64,000 nucleotides of DNA, from NCBI GenBank assembly GCA_937928735.1, contig CALFVF010000010.1, forward strand, positions 37,483-101,482. The letters run 5' to 3'. How positions within the stretch are numbered: position 1 is the stretch's first letter; each line of letters begins with the position of its first letter. Below, one piece after another: positions 46,349 to 56,882 of the stretch. Origin of the DNA: an uncultured Verrucomicrobiales bacterium (GTDB taxonomy: Bacteria > Verrucomicrobiota > Verrucomicrobiia > Verrucomicrobiales > Akkermansiaceae). A program made the translations under genes and the position numbers. The notes under the pieces were generated by a model. It was given only the letters and a program-made list of their open reading frames with translations. It had not been told where the DNA came from and did not search any database.

Positions 46349-49165
46349 GTGGATATTGAGCGACTCACAGAATTTCTTCAATCCAATCAATGGAACATCA
46401 CCTTTGAGGTTAGTGCCCTGCGCCAAGGCCACACTCTAGCACGTGCGCGACTCGTGAATCAGGCCACTGGGGAATTCCTCCCCGGAGATGATGCTGAAAT
46501 TCGTGGCTACCTCACAGATAAGACGAGAACCCAGTACGAAACCACTCTGATCTTCTGGATCGAGCAAGAGACTCTACAGATGGAGAGCGAGTGCAGCTGT
46601 GCTCAAAGTCAGAATTGCCAGCATGCCGCAGCCCTAATCGAGTATCTGCTACGTGCGAACCATCTCGCAGAGGCTTTCGATGGATCTATTGATAGATCTC
46701 TCGCTAAATCAAATGGAGAATCTCAGTCAACAAACATACCCCAGGCAGCCAAGAAGACTTACCAAACACCACTGACAAAAAACACACCTTCCTCTTCATC
46801 CGCGCCTTCCCCATCTGCCGCCCCTCCAGAACATGACTTACACAGCGAGACTCCATCTCAACACGAGTCACCTAGAACAACCGCGCAATCTCAGCTCACC
46901 CCCGAGTTCCTTATTCGTATTGAGCGCAAGCCTGCGAGCGAGACCTACTCTTGGCTCCCAGAGATCTACGCCCATGCCTATGCTCTCTATGGTTCTCATA
47001 AAGTATCCCTAGAGCCCTCAGGTCTCCTTCCCCCCATTATCCAAGGTTCCCAGAAAATCCGCCGCCAGCAGAACTTAGAAATGCAGGCCTGCCAGCTCCT
47101 GTACGCGCTTGACCTCATTCCCGGAGCTGAGGAAGCTCCCCCGTCTCTAAAGAAACTCGCCAAACCTCCCCATGCGGCGAAACTCTGGGCCATCGAGCGC
47201 AAGAAATGGCCAAGTCCTGACTTCTACTGGCAGCGCTTCCGCCACGAGGGCGTGCCCGCTCTGGAGTCCCGTGGATGGCGTGTCGAGTTCTCTGCCCACG
47301 TGGGGCTGAAGCCTCTCGTCTTCCGCACCGATACTTGGCGCGCTGATATTGTCGAGGAAGGGAAAGGTTGGTTCCATCTCTCAGCAGGCTTTGAGATTAA
47401 TGGAGAAGCGTTTGAGCTGCAGCCCATTCTCGCTACATTAGTTGAGCAGCAGTTTCTTGAACTCACCAAGCACCTCCCTAAGGGTCAAGAATTCCTCATT
47501 TTCTTACCAGATGGTCGCGGCCTAGCTCTTCCCGTGGGACGCTTCCGAAATATTCTAGAGACACTCGGCCGCCTGGTGAACTATCAGTTTAGCTCGGGCC
47601 CTATTCGGGTACAGAAGACGGATGCCGCCGCTCTCACCGAGCTCGAAGACCTCGGAGCCGAAGCACCAGAGACTCTCTATGAACTCTCCGAGGCTTTTGA
47701 GAACTTCCGCTCGATCACGGCACTCCCCGTGCCGGATGGTCTCCAGGCAGAACTGCGCCCCTATCAGCTCGAGGGCTACTACTGGATGCAGTTTCTCAAG
47801 CGCCATGATCTCCACGGCATTCTCGCTGATGATATGGGACTGGGGAAAACCCTCCAATGCCTCACCCACATCTTACATGTGAAACAAAGCAGAAAGAGTG
47901 ACACAGAGAGCCTCCCCTCACTCGTACTCGCTCCCACCTCTGTGGTGCTCAACTGGCAGCGTGAGGCCAGCAAGTTCACCCCCCAGCTCAGTGTCCTTGT
48001 TCTCCAAGGGCCCAAGCGTCATCAGCATTTCTCTGAAATCTCGAGCTATGATCTCGTTCTCACCTCCTACGCCCTTCTGCCCCGTGATATGGATGCCTAC
48101 AGCAGCCAGCTCTTTGAGCTCATCGCTCTGGATGAAGCCCAGCACATCAAAAACGCGAAGACTCAAATCGGCCAATCTGTTAGAAAGTTGAACTCCCACC
48201 AGCGCCTCTGCCTCTCAGGCACTCCAGTGGAGAATCACCTCGGGGAACTCTGGAGTCTCATGGACTTCCTCATGCCTGATCTACTCGGTAGTCATGAGGA
48301 ATTTAATGAACAATACCGAACTCCGATTGAGAAACAGGGGAAACAAAACCAAGGGCAGAGCCAAAGCCGTGCCGCTGAGCTTCTCGCTAAGCGAATCGGC
48401 CCACTTATTCTCAGACGCACAAAGCATGATGTCGCCAAGGAGCTCCCGCCAAAAACCGAAGTCCTGCAAACTATCCCTCTCAACGAAGATCAAAAAGACC
48501 TCTACGAAACAGTGCGCTCCACCATGGATAAGCAGGTACGCGCCGCACTCGCAGCAGCCACTGGTAATCAGTCTAACATAGTTTTTCTCGATGCCTTGCT
48601 GAAGCTGCGCCAGATTTGCTCCCACCCTAGCTTACTCGATAGCAGCTATGACCATGTCGAGTCAGCAAAGTTCCATTACTTCAAGACATTACTAGGCACT
48701 TTATTAAAGGAAAAGCACCGCGTCCTTGTCTTCTCACAGTTCACCTCGATGCTCCAGATCATAGAAGACCATATCAAGCAGCTCGGCATTTCTTATTTAA
48801 AACTCACCGGCGAGACTAAGAACCGCCAAGACCTCGTGGAGCAATTCCAGAGTGGTGAAGCCGATATTTTCCTCATTTCACTCAAGGCAGGCGGCACGGG
48901 ACTGACCTTAACAGGAGCAGACACTGTCATCCACTACGACCCATGGTGGAACCCCGCTGCCCAAAACCAAGCCACAGACCGCGCCTATCGAATCGGCCAG
49001 ACAAAGCCTGTGATCGTCCACAAGCTGATCTGCCAAGACACGGTAGAAGAGCGCATTCACCAGATGCAGGATAAAAAACAAGGCCTCGCTGACAATGTCT
49101 TCACAGGTGCCACTAGACAACTCAGTCTCGACGAAGACACCCTCAAGCAACTACTTTCTTCCTAG
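46349..49165 (+). CDS. SWIM-finger SNF2-family helicase
   Basis: A 938-residue DNA translocase of the Rad54/HepA-like SNF2 group. The N-terminal SWIM zinc finger is C82-x-C84 with C90-x-H92. A Ser/Pro-rich linker (about 120-185) and a helical region precede the ATPase. Motif I is DDMGLGKT (around 495), the DEAQ box is residues 595-598, and LSGTPVENHLGELWSLMDFL follows. The second RecA domain ends in QATDRAYRIGQTKPV. I chose GTG at 46349; an ATG at 46338 is out of frame. It may serve in repair or transcription, as is known for other SWIM-SNF2 proteins. Confidence 0.9.
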   Translation: MDIERLTEFLQSNQWNITFEVSALRQGHTLARARLVNQATGEFLPGDDAEIRGYLTDKTRTQYETTLIFWIEQETLQMESECSCAQSQNCQHAAALIEYLLRANHLAEAFDGSIDRSLAKSNGESQSTNIPQAAKKTYQTPLTKNTPSSSSAPSPSAAPPEHDLHSETPSQHESPRTTAQSQLTPEFLIRIERKPASETYSWLPEIYAHAYALYGSHKVSLEPSGLLPPIIQGSQKIRRQQNLEMQACQLLYALDLIPGAEEAPPSLKKLAKPPHAAKLWAIERKKWPSPDFYWQRFRHEGVPALESRGWRVEFSAHVGLKPLVFRTDTWRADIVEEGKGWFHLSAGFEINGEAFELQPILATLVEQQFLELTKHLPKGQEFLIFLPDGRGLALPVGRFRNILETLGRLVNYQFSSGPIRVQKTDAAALTELEDLGAEAPETLYELSEAFENFRSITALPVPDGLQAELRPYQLEGYYWMQFLKRHDLHGILADDMGLGKTLQCLTHILHVKQSRKSDTESLPSLVLAPTSVVLNWQREASKFTPQLSVLVLQGPKRHQHFSEISSYDLVLTSYALLPRDMDAYSSQLFELIALDEAQHIKNAKTQIGQSVRKLNSHQRLCLSGTPVENHLGELWSLMDFLMPDLLGSHEEFNEQYRTPIEKQGKQNQGQSQSRAAELLAKRIGPLILRRTKHDVAKELPPKTEVLQTIPLNEDQKDLYETVRSTMDKQVRAALAAATGNQSNIVFLDALLKLRQICSHPSLLDSSYDHVESAKFHYFKTLLGTLLKEKHRVLVFSQFTSMLQIIEDHIKQLGISYLKLTGETKNRQDLVEQFQSGEADIFLISLKAGGTGLTLTGADTVIHYDPWWNPAAQNQATDRAYRIGQTKPVIVHKLICQDTVEERIHQMQDKKQGLADNVFTGATRQLSLDEDTLKQLLSS

Positions 49166-49263
49166 GAGCACCTCCGGAAAAAGTAGCTCCAAGCTAGAGG
49201 GTGCCCACCATTTTCTCAGAAATTTCACTTCGTTTTCTTGCCGTTATTTGCCATTGCTTCGGC

Positions 49264-50331
49264 ATGTCTGCACTGACGAAAACAAACCTTCTTGGCATCA
49301 CTAAGGATGAGCTCACCGAGTTCTTCTCCTCACTAGGTGGCTCCGAGTACCACGCCACAAAGGTTCTCCATGCAGTCTACAGACTAGGTATTTCAGAACT
49401 CGACCAGATAGAAGGTCTGCATGAGCGCTATCTCTCCGCTCTCTGTGAGCACTTCACGCTCTCTTCTCTCGAAGTCGACCAGAAACAGGGGTCTGCCGAT
49501 ACGACCCAAAAGTTTCTCTTTCGCCTCGATGATGGTCGCTACATTGAGTCCGTACTTATTCCTGCAACACCGACAGAAGACGGAAAGCGCTCAGAGCGCA
49601 TGACAGTATGCGTCTCCTCACAGGTCGGCTGTGCCTATGGCTGTAAGTTCTGCGCCTCTGGTTTAGATGGCTTCACGCGTAATCTCAGTACGGCAGAAAT
49701 TATCGCCCAGCTACTGGAAATCCGCCGGCTCAGTGAGAAACCCATCACCAATGTGGTCTTTATGGGGATGGGAGAGCCTCTGGCGAACTATAAGAACCTC
49801 GATAAGGCACTCGATATTATCACCAATCACTGGGGACTGGGCATTGGCTCGCGCCACGTCACAGTCTCTACATCAGGCCTCGTCCCGATGATCCGTAAGC
49901 TCTCCCAGCGCAAGCCCCAGGTTTCACTGGCCATTTCTCTCCATGGCCCCAATGACACGATTCGAGACACCATTATGCCTGTGAATGCCAAATGGAATGT
50001 CGAGGAGCTCTTTGACGCTCTCAAGGAATTTAGAGACTCTAACAATCAGAGAATCACCCTCGAGTATATTCTCATTAAAGATATCAATGATAGTCTCGAC
50101 GCAGCCAGAGAACTCGCAGAGCGCGCCAAGAGTATCGGAGGCTTCGTGAATATCATCCCCTACAACACTGTGGAGGGACTTCAGTGGGAGAGACCAAGTA
50201 CAGCTCACTGTCATGAGTTTCGTAATACCGTAAAGGAACTCGGTGTGATGACAACCATGCGCTTGGAAAAGGGCCACGATATTGACGCTGCCTGTGGTCA
50301 GCTTCGGCTGAGAAAAGAGCGCGATCTTTAA
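49264..50331 (+). CDS. rlmN: RlmN, dual-specificity rRNA/tRNA (adenine-C2) methyltransferase
   Basis: A radical SAM methylase for 23S rRNA A2503 and certain tRNAs. The cluster cysteines are C123, C127 and C130 (GCAYGCKFC). C116, seven residues before, and C344 (DAACGQL) are the two cysteines used in the methyl-transfer mechanism. I chose the ATG at 49264 (355 aa), the position of usual RlmN starts. The frame is open to 49201, but that leader is unlike the family. Confidence 0.95.
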   Translation: MSALTKTNLLGITKDELTEFFSSLGGSEYHATKVLHAVYRLGISELDQIEGLHERYLSALCEHFTLSSLEVDQKQGSADTTQKFLFRLDDGRYIESVLIPATPTEDGKRSERMTVCVSSQVGCAYGCKFCASGLDGFTRNLSTAEIIAQLLEIRRLSEKPITNVVFMGMGEPLANYKNLDKALDIITNHWGLGIGSRHVTVSTSGLVPMIRKLSQRKPQVSLAISLHGPNDTIRDTIMPVNAKWNVEELFDALKEFRDSNNQRITLEYILIKDINDSLDAARELAERAKSIGGFVNIIPYNTVEGLQWERPSTAHCHEFRNTVKELGVMTTMRLEKGHDIDAACGQLRLRKERDL

Positions 50332-50466
50332 GCACCTCTTCTAAAAGGGTATGAATCAGCCACAGCATTGGGCTCAGAAACTTGTTTCATTTATGCAAAT
50401 CATGAGTGCGTTTCATTATTAAAAATAAACACGGTTTTTATGAATTCTACTTATTTCCCTAAGTGT

Positions 50467-50482
50467 TGGCACATGGTTTGCT
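50467..50482 (+). promoter_or_regulatory. Sigma-54-type (-24/-12) promoter of the nitrate transporter gene
   Basis: TGGCAC, five bases, then TTGCT matches the sigma-54 consensus exactly, with GG at 50468-50469 and GC at 50480-50481, 12 bases apart. Transcription would begin near 50492, only 2-3 bases before the start codon at 50495. The mRNA would then be nearly leaderless, or the start codon is further in. An NtrC-like enhancer was not found by eye. Confidence 0.65.
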
Positions 50483-50494
50483 GAAGGTGTTAGC

Positions 50495-51967
50495 ATGTCT
50501 AATCAAACGCTGAATGTCCTCGATGTGAAGAACCCGAATATTCGCACTCTTCATATCACATGGGTAGCGTTCTTTCTCACTTTTGTCGTATGGTTTAACC
50601 ATGCCCCACTGAGCTTAGTGATTTCTGAGACGTTTAACCTCAGCAAAGCTCAGTGGAAGGCTCTACTCATTCTTAACGTCGCACTGACCATTCCAGCGCG
50701 GGTGATTGTGGGGATGCTCGTTGATAAACTGGGGCCACGTAAAACCTACAGCTCCCTGCTGATGATAGCGGGGGGGCTCTGTGCGTGGTTCGCCTCCGCC
50801 CAAACCTATGAGCAGCTGGCGATAGCGCGCTTCGCGCTTGGCTTTACCGGTGCTGGCTTTGTGATTGGTATTCGAATGGTTGGTGAGTGGTTTCCTGCTC
50901 GCCAAGTTGGCCTCGCTGAGGGTATCTATGGGGGCTGGGGAAACTTCGGCTCTGCCGCTGCCGCCATTATTCTCCCCTCTCTCGTTGTCGCCTACGGTGG
51001 TGAGAATGGCTGGAGACTCGCACTCTACACGACTGGTGCCGTCGCCTTCCTCTATGGTATCTTTTATGGCATTGTCGCCCGTGATACACCAGAGGGTGCG
51101 ACTTACTTTAAGCCGAAGAAATCTGGCGGCATGGAGGTCTCTACGCGCCGTGATTTCTACTTCCTCATTCTCATGACTATCCCCATGTACTTAGCTCTTG
51201 GGGTACTCAGCTGGAAGCTCTCACCAAGTGGGGTCAATCTCATCAGTACGAAGGTCATGTACATTCTCTACGGAGTGCTTGTGGTGCTCTTTATTTTCCA
51301 AGTCAGTCAGATCTACCGTGTGAATAAGACAATGCTCAAGGAAGGTAGTGTGCCTGAAATGTTCCGCTTTAAGTTCAAGCAAGTGGCGATCTTAGACCTC
51401 AATTACTTCGTGACCTTTGGCTCTGAGCTTGCTGTTGTCTCTATGCTGCCTCTCTTCTTTATGGAGACCTTTGACCTCACACCTGTACAGGCTGGCCTCT
51501 TCGCCTCTGGCTTTGCCTTCATGAACCTCGTCGCTCGCCCTGCTGGTGGCCTGATTAGTGATAAGTTTGGTCGCAGAAAGAGTATGCTTATCTTTATGGT
51601 GGGACTCGCTGTGGGCTACATGCTGATGAGCCAGATCGATAGTACATGGGCGATTCCTATGGCTATTGTGGCGACTATGCTCTGCTCTTTCTTTGTGCAG
51701 TCTGGTGAGGGTGCTGTGTTTGCGATGGTGCCACTCATTCAGCGCAGAATGACAGGTCAGATCGCTGGTATGGCAGGTGCCTACGGTAATGTAGGTGCTG
51801 TGACATTTCTCACTATTTTCTCCTTTGTCGATGCTTCGCAGTTCTTCATGATTATTGCCAGCTCTAGTGCGATAGGATTTATCGCGACTCTCTTCTTAGA
51901 AGAGCCCAAAGGCCACACAGCTGAGGTACTCCCTGATGGTACTGTGGAACTGATTAAAGTAGACTAA
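50495..51967 (+). CDS. NarK/NasA-type nitrate/nitrite transporter (MFS)
   Basis: A 490-residue, 12-helix permease of the nitrate-nitrite porter family. The two nitrate signatures are GGWGNFGSA (146-154) in TM5 and [10 protein letters not shown] in TM11. The substrate arginine of TM2 is R69 (PARVIVG). The loop after TM6 is longer than in E. coli NarK. It overlaps nothing and lies 7 bases before the PP2C-kinase gene. No nitrate reductase gene is in the window. Nitrate uptake under nitrogen control fits the sigma-54 promoter. Confidence 0.88.
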   Translation: MSNQTLNVLDVKNPNIRTLHITWVAFFLTFVVWFNHAPLSLVISETFNLSKAQWKALLILNVALTIPARVIVGMLVDKLGPRKTYSSLLMIAGGLCAWFASAQTYEQLAIARFALGFTGAGFVIGIRMVGEWFPARQVGLAEGIYGGWGNFGSAAAAIILPSLVVAYGGENGWRLALYTTGAVAFLYGIFYGIVARDTPEGATYFKPKKSGGMEVSTRRDFYFLILMTIPMYLALGVLSWKLSPSGVNLISTKVMYILYGVLVVLFIFQVSQIYRVNKTMLKEGSVPEMFRFKFKQVAILDLNYFVTFGSELAVVSMLPLFFMETFDLTPVQAGLFASGFAFMNLVARPAGGLISDKFGRRKSMLIFMVGLAVGYMLMSQIDSTWAIPMAIVATMLCSFFVQSGEGAVFAMVPLIQRRMTGQIAGMAGAYGNVGAVTFLTIFSFVDASQFFMIIASSSAIGFIATLFLEEPKGHTAEVLPDGTVELIKVD

Positions 51968-51974
51968 CTCCTCC

Positions 51975-53723
51975 ATGACAGCTCACCCAGAAGAGTCCGC
52001 GCAGCTCAAGATCTCTGTCGGCCAAGCGACAACTTCTGGCGTCAAGCCTATCAATGAAGACTGCATGGGGGTGCAAATCCCCCAGCACAGACAAAAAATC
52101 ACCAAAGGTATCGCCTCTGTGATTGCAGATGGTGTCAGTGCTGCCAGTGGCGGTAAGATAGCTGCAGAGATGTGCGTGCAGGCCTTTCTCGCAGACTACT
52201 ACAGCACACCTGATACCTATGCGGTAAAAACCGCGGGCCAGCGCGTTCTCAATGCCCTTAACCAGTGGCTCTACGCTCAAGGGCAGCGAGAAGGCCACAA
52301 GGTCGAAAGAGGCTACCTCTCGACCCTCAGTGCCCTGATTCTCCACTCGACGACAGCGCACATCTTCCACATCGGAGACACTCGTATCTATCGACTCAGA
52401 GAGAATGCTTGGGAGCTCATCACCCGAGATCACAGTACCTCGGTGTCTTCCTCCACGAACTATCTGAATCGCGCGATGGGGCTCAATCTCTCCCCCAAGG
52501 TCGACTACCATGATCTTGATCTAGAAGTTGGAGATCTCTTTGTCTGCACCTCAGATGGTGTCCACGAGTGGCTCAGTGATTCTGAGTTTAAATACTACTT
52601 AGAGGAGAAAAACCTCGATGCTGCTGCGACCAACATCGTTTCCAAAGCCCTCGCCAATGGCAGCCTAGATAATCTAACCTGCCAGATTATCCAAGTCGAA
52701 GAACTTCCCGCGCAGCAAAAAGAAGAAATGACACGCCTGCTGGAGCAGCGCCCATTTCCTCCTCTACTGAAGCCAAAGACTCTACTCGATGGTCTCGAGG
52801 TCACAGCGATTCTCTACGAGAGTGCCAGAAGCCAGCTCTATGCCGTGCGAGATACAGTCACTGGTAAGTCGATGGTGATGAAGACTCCTTCGCCGAACTT
52901 CCAGGACGACTCCGACTACATCAATGGCTTTATTAATGAAGAATGGATCGGCAAGCGAGTGAGTCATCCTGGGCTCATTGAGGTGCTGGAGCCAAGAGAG
53001 ACACCCACCATGCTCTACTATCTGATGGAGAAGATCGAGGGCCAGACTCTCTCGCAGTGGACTAAGGCACGCGGTGAGAGCATCGAGATTCAGCAGCTCA
53101 TCGATATCGCAGAACAGCTCATTTCTGCGACCAGAGCACTGCACCGCATGGAGACTCTGCACCAAGATCTCAAGCTCGATAACATCATGATCCAGCCCAA
53201 TGGTAAAATCATGATCATTGACTATGGTTCCTGCAAGATCGCCTCTCTGGCTGACTCAAGAAGCACCCTCCAAGCTCCAGGCACTCTCGAATTCGGCGCT
53301 CCAGAATACCGCTATCCTCAAGGCGGTGCCATTGGTGGGCATTCTGACCAATTTTCCATCGCGATGATTCTCTACTATCTCTTTACCCGGGGTCAGAGTC
53401 CCTATGGCGAAGCCTGGAAAAGCGCCACTAGTTCTCATGATTTCAGCCTGCTTAGCTACACGCCGAGCTATCACCACCAGCCACTGGTTCCCGTCTGGCT
53501 AGATGGCGCCCTAAAGAAGGCTCTTAGTATCTCTCCTGAGTCGCGCTATGCGAGCATGAGTGAGTTCGTCCATGATCTCAAGCACCCCAACCCCGCCTTC
53601 ACCGAGGCGAAATTCCTCCCGTTAAAAGAACGTGACCCCCTGCGCTTCTGGCAGAGTCTCTGCGCTATTTTCTTTATCACCACTCTCCTCTTCCTCTTTC
53701 TATTTCTGACAAAAGCCTCATAG
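51975..53723 (+). CDS. Fused PP2C phosphatase and serine/threonine protein kinase
   Basis: A 582-residue protein. Residues 10-245 form a PP2C phosphatase, with INEDCMG, ADGVSAASGG, HIGDTRIYRL, TSDGVHEW and DNLTCQI. Residues 270-545 form a Hanks-type kinase, with catalytic loop HQDLKLDN (396-403), DYG (416-418, Tyr for Phe) and GAPEYRYP. The C-terminal helix (about 560-580) anchors it to the membrane. The same fusion is linked to nitrate transporters in other bacteria (known from Pseudomonas nasA clusters). A role in control of nitrate use is therefore likely by context. The kinase lacks a clear glycine loop. Confidence 0.88.
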   Translation: MTAHPEESAQLKISVGQATTSGVKPINEDCMGVQIPQHRQKITKGIASVIADGVSAASGGKIAAEMCVQAFLADYYSTPDTYAVKTAGQRVLNALNQWLYAQGQREGHKVERGYLSTLSALILHSTTAHIFHIGDTRIYRLRENAWELITRDHSTSVSSSTNYLNRAMGLNLSPKVDYHDLDLEVGDLFVCTSDGVHEWLSDSEFKYYLEEKNLDAAATNIVSKALANGSLDNLTCQIIQVEELPAQQKEEMTRLLEQRPFPPLLKPKTLLDGLEVTAILYESARSQLYAVRDTVTGKSMVMKTPSPNFQDDSDYINGFINEEWIGKRVSHPGLIEVLEPRETPTMLYYLMEKIEGQTLSQWTKARGESIEIQQLIDIAEQLISATRALHRMETLHQDLKLDNIMIQPNGKIMIIDYGSCKIASLADSRSTLQAPGTLEFGAPEYRYPQGGAIGGHSDQFSIAMILYYLFTRGQSPYGEAWKSATSSHDFSLLSYTPSYHHQPLVPVWLDGALKKALSISPESRYASMSEFVHDLKHPNPAFTEAKFLPLKERDPLRFWQSLCAIFFITTLLFLFLFLTKAS

Positions 53724-53759
53724 CACGAGTGCAAAAAGGATTTGAGAGTGTTTTTTAGA

Positions 53760-53793
53760 GAATTCCCACTGAGAAAGAATTCCCACTGAGAAA
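53760..53793. repeat. Tandem 17-bp direct repeat
   Basis: GAATTCCCACTGAGAAA occurs twice without a gap, at 53760-53776 and 53777-53793. It lies between the kinase and aconitase genes, at the 5' side of the aconitase upstream region. Confidence 0.7.
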
Positions 53794-53952
53794 GGTTTTC
53801 GCGAGAGAGCTTATGGCATAACATCCCAAAATTCTCCTTTTCTTAGTAGCCTGAGTCTCTATCCTCCCACGCATAGTAACTGACAGCATGCTTTCGCGGT
53901 GTGTGTCTTTTCACTCTCATTTAATTTATAGACTTATCATAGAATAACGACC

Positions 53953-56799
53953 ATGGCACTCGACACAGTCCGCTCATTCACCACTGGTTCAGGCTCCGAA
54001 GGAAAATTCCATTCTCTTCCAGCCCTCAAGGAACTCGGCATTGCTGATGTTTCACGCTTACCAGTTTCCATTCGTATCGTCCTCGAATCCCTGCTGCGCA
54101 ATTGCGATGGCCGCAAAGTGAGCGAAGATGACGTCAAAAACCTCGCGAGCTGGAAGGCCGAGTCTCCAGGTTCCTACGAAGTGCCCTTCACTGTCGCACG
54201 CGTGGTCCTTCAGGACTTCACAGGTGTGCCACTTGTCGTTGACCTCGCTGCTATGCGTAATGCCGCAGCAGAAGCAGGGGCTGATCCTTCCGTGGTCGAG
54301 CCTCTCGTACCTGTTGATCTCGTCATTGACCACTCCGTACAGGTAGACTTCGCGGGCTCACAGGCTGCTCTGGATCGTAACTTACAGATCGAATTCATCC
54401 GTAATCAGGAGCGCTATGAGTTCCTCAAATGGGGTCAGCAGGCCTTTGACACCTTCGGAGTTGTCCCTCCAGGAATCGGCATTGTTCACCAGGTGAACTT
54501 AGAGTACCTCGCGAAAGGTGTTCTTGAGAAAGAGGAAGTCTACTACTTCGACTCACTCGTCGGTACAGATTCTCACACCACCATGATCAATGGCCTCGGT
54601 GTTGTTGGTTGGGGTGTCGGTGGTATCGAAGCAGAGGCCGGTATGCTCGGTCAGCCAGTGACTTTCCTCGTTCCAGAGGTTGTTGGTGTGTATCTCCACG
54701 GAGATCTTGCGGAAGGTGTCACAGCCACAGATCTGACTCTCCGTATTACAGAGATTCTTCGCGCACAGGGAGTTGTCGGCAAGTTCGTCGAATTCTATGG
54801 CCCAGGAGCAAAGGCTCTCAGCCTACCTGATCGTGCCACCATTGCCAATATGGCACCAGAGTATGGAGCCACCATGGGATTCTTCCCAGTGGATGAAGAA
54901 TCTGTCGCCTACCTCAAGGGCACAGGGCGCTCAGAGGAAGTCTGCCAGACTCTCGAGAATTACTTCAAAGCTCAAGGCATGTGGGGCATCCCACAAAAAG
55001 GAGATATCGACTACACAGTCTCCATCGATCTAGATCTCTCCAGTGTTGTCCCTGCTGTCTCAGGCCCTAAGCGCCCACAAGACCGTATTGATGTCACAGA
55101 CCTTGGTTCTAAATTTGATAGCCTCTTCACAGACTCAGTCGCTGATGGTGGCTTTGGCCGCACAGCAGAGAGCCGCCACGATACAGTCGAGCTCAACCTC
55201 GACACCACAGCGGGCTTCTCACCAACTGGTCAGCAACTCCTCAGTGAAGCAGGCAATGATGTCGCCACCGAAGAAGCCGCTGTCCAGACACAGCTCAAAC
55301 ACGGATCAGTTCTCATTGCAGCGATCACATCCTGCACGAATACTTCAAACCCCAGCGTCATGTTAGCTGCGGGCATTGTAGCGAAAAAAGCAAATGCGCT
55401 AGGACTCACCACAGCACCCTATGTCAAAACGTCTCTTGGGCCAGGCTCACGAGTCGTGACAGACTACTTCAATGCCACAGGCCTGCAGAAAGAGCTCGAT
55501 ACACTCGGCTTCCACACAGTGGGCTACGGCTGCACGACATGCATCGGTAACTCAGGACCTCTGACTCCTGCGATTGAAAGTGCGATTTCAGAAGGAGACC
55601 TCGTCTGTGCTTCTGTTCTCTCAGGAAACCGTAACTTTGAGGCACGTGTACACGGCTCTATCCGCGCAAACTTCCTCATGTCACCACCACTCGTTGTTGC
55701 CTACGCCATCGCAGGCCGAGTCGACCTTGACCTCGCCAATGACCCTATCGGCACTGATAAGGACGGTAATGTCGTCTACCTCAAAGATATCTGGCCGACA
55801 CAAGACGAGCTCAAGGAAGTCATCGACTCCGCCCTCGTACCAGAGGTCTTTAATGCACTCTACAATGACCTCGATAATGCGAACCAAAACTGGGTCGACA
55901 TCGAGAGCTCTACAGGAGCGACATACAGCTGGAATGATGATTCTACTTACATCCAGAATCCACCATTCTTTGAAGGCTTCTCACGCACACCAGCGACAGA
56001 AGGTAAGGACATCCTAGATGCTCGCCCACTGGGAATTTTCGCGGACTCTGTCACCACAGATCACATCTCGCCAGCAGGTGCGATCGTTCCCACATCTCCA
56101 GCTGGTCAATACCTGCTAGAGAATGGAGTCGAAAAAGCGAAGTTCAATAGCTTCGGCTCACGCCGTGGTAATGATCGTGTGATGACTCGCGGAACCTTTG
56201 CGAATGTTCGCATTAAGAACCTCATGTGTGCAGGTACAGAAGGTGGCTACACGCAGTACTTCGGTTCTCAGGAAGTGCCTGCGCCAGACACAGAAATTGC
56301 TGCACTAGAAAATAGCAAACCAGCCTTCATCTATGATGCCGCTATGGCCTACAAGAAGGACAATACCAATCTCATCGTCATCGGTGGTGAAGACTACGGT
56401 ATGGGATCTTCCAGAGACTGGGCAGCGAAAGGAACTCGCCTACTCGGAGTGAGTGCTGTTGTCACCAAGTCCTTTGAGCGCATTCACCGCTCTAACCTCA
56501 TCGGCATGGGAGTCCTCCCACTAAACTTCAAGAATGCTGAGGACTACGATAAGGTGAAGGACATGCACAGCTGCACCTTTAGTATCAAAGGTATTGCTGG
56601 CGAGCTCACACCAATGCAGGAAGCCACGCTCATCACCTCATGCGGTCTCGAACTTCCTCTCGTTGTACGCCTCGATACCCCAGCGGAAATCGACTACTAT
56701 CTTAACGGTGGTATCCTGCCATACGTGCTTAATCAAATACTTGATAATGCACAAGAAGCTGAAAAAACCAGCTGCAGCATCGATTCCTCAGGCGGATGA
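53953..56799 (+). CDS. acnA: Aconitate hydratase A, with a probable frameshift in its tail
   Basis: Interconverts citrate and isocitrate in the citric acid cycle with a [4Fe-4S] cluster. The cluster ligands are C461 ([10 protein letters not shown]), C527 and C530 (GCTTCIGNS). The C-terminal domain has [14 protein letters not shown], whose Ser/Arg form the substrate site, and all four domains are present. At 948 aa the length is slightly above usual. The last 13 residues after EK are unlike family tails. Skipping one A in the A6 run at 56762-56767 would give [20 protein letters not shown] and end at 56833, ten bases before the terminator, which fits better. Confidence 0.93.
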   Translation: MALDTVRSFTTGSGSEGKFHSLPALKELGIADVSRLPVSIRIVLESLLRNCDGRKVSEDDVKNLASWKAESPGSYEVPFTVARVVLQDFTGVPLVVDLAAMRNAAAEAGADPSVVEPLVPVDLVIDHSVQVDFAGSQAALDRNLQIEFIRNQERYEFLKWGQQAFDTFGVVPPGIGIVHQVNLEYLAKGVLEKEEVYYFDSLVGTDSHTTMINGLGVVGWGVGGIEAEAGMLGQPVTFLVPEVVGVYLHGDLAEGVTATDLTLRITEILRAQGVVGKFVEFYGPGAKALSLPDRATIANMAPEYGATMGFFPVDEESVAYLKGTGRSEEVCQTLENYFKAQGMWGIPQKGDIDYTVSIDLDLSSVVPAVSGPKRPQDRIDVTDLGSKFDSLFTDSVADGGFGRTAESRHDTVELNLDTTAGFSPTGQQLLSEAGNDVATEEAAVQTQLKHGSVLIAAITSCTNTSNPSVMLAAGIVAKKANALGLTTAPYVKTSLGPGSRVVTDYFNATGLQKELDTLGFHTVGYGCTTCIGNSGPLTPAIESAISEGDLVCASVLSGNRNFEARVHGSIRANFLMSPPLVVAYAIAGRVDLDLANDPIGTDKDGNVVYLKDIWPTQDELKEVIDSALVPEVFNALYNDLDNANQNWVDIESSTGATYSWNDDSTYIQNPPFFEGFSRTPATEGKDILDARPLGIFADSVTTDHISPAGAIVPTSPAGQYLLENGVEKAKFNSFGSRRGNDRVMTRGTFANVRIKNLMCAGTEGGYTQYFGSQEVPAPDTEIAALENSKPAFIYDAAMAYKKDNTNLIVIGGEDYGMGSSRDWAAKGTRLLGVSAVVTKSFERIHRSNLIGMGVLPLNFKNAEDYDKVKDMHSCTFSIKGIAGELTPMQEATLITSCGLELPLVVRLDTPAEIDYYLNGGILPYVLNQILDNAQEAEKTSCSIDSSGG

Positions 56800-56842
56800 G
56801 GCGTCTAAGCTAAAGGCAGCAGTTGCTGCCTAACACAATCTA

Positions 56843-56882
56843 AAAAACAGCGATTCCTCTAGCAGGAGTCGCTGTTTTTTTT
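56843..56882 (+). terminator. Rho-independent terminator after acnA
   Basis: ACAGCGATTCCT pairs with AGGAGTCGCTGT (12 pairs with one G-T) around CTAGC. It is preceded by a run of As and followed by TTTTTTTT. It begins 43 bases after the aconitase stop at 56799, but only 10 bases after the stop in the shifted frame. Confidence 0.88.

Noticed and set aside
46235..46432. 65-codon minus-strand frame at the start of the SNF2 gene
   Set aside because: It lies in the ileS/SNF2 divergent promoter region and overlaps the helicase gene; no protein signal.
56594..56833. 79-codon frame at the end of aconitase as a separate gene
   Set aside because: Only its last 22 codons look protein-like; they are better explained as the shifted aconitase tail.
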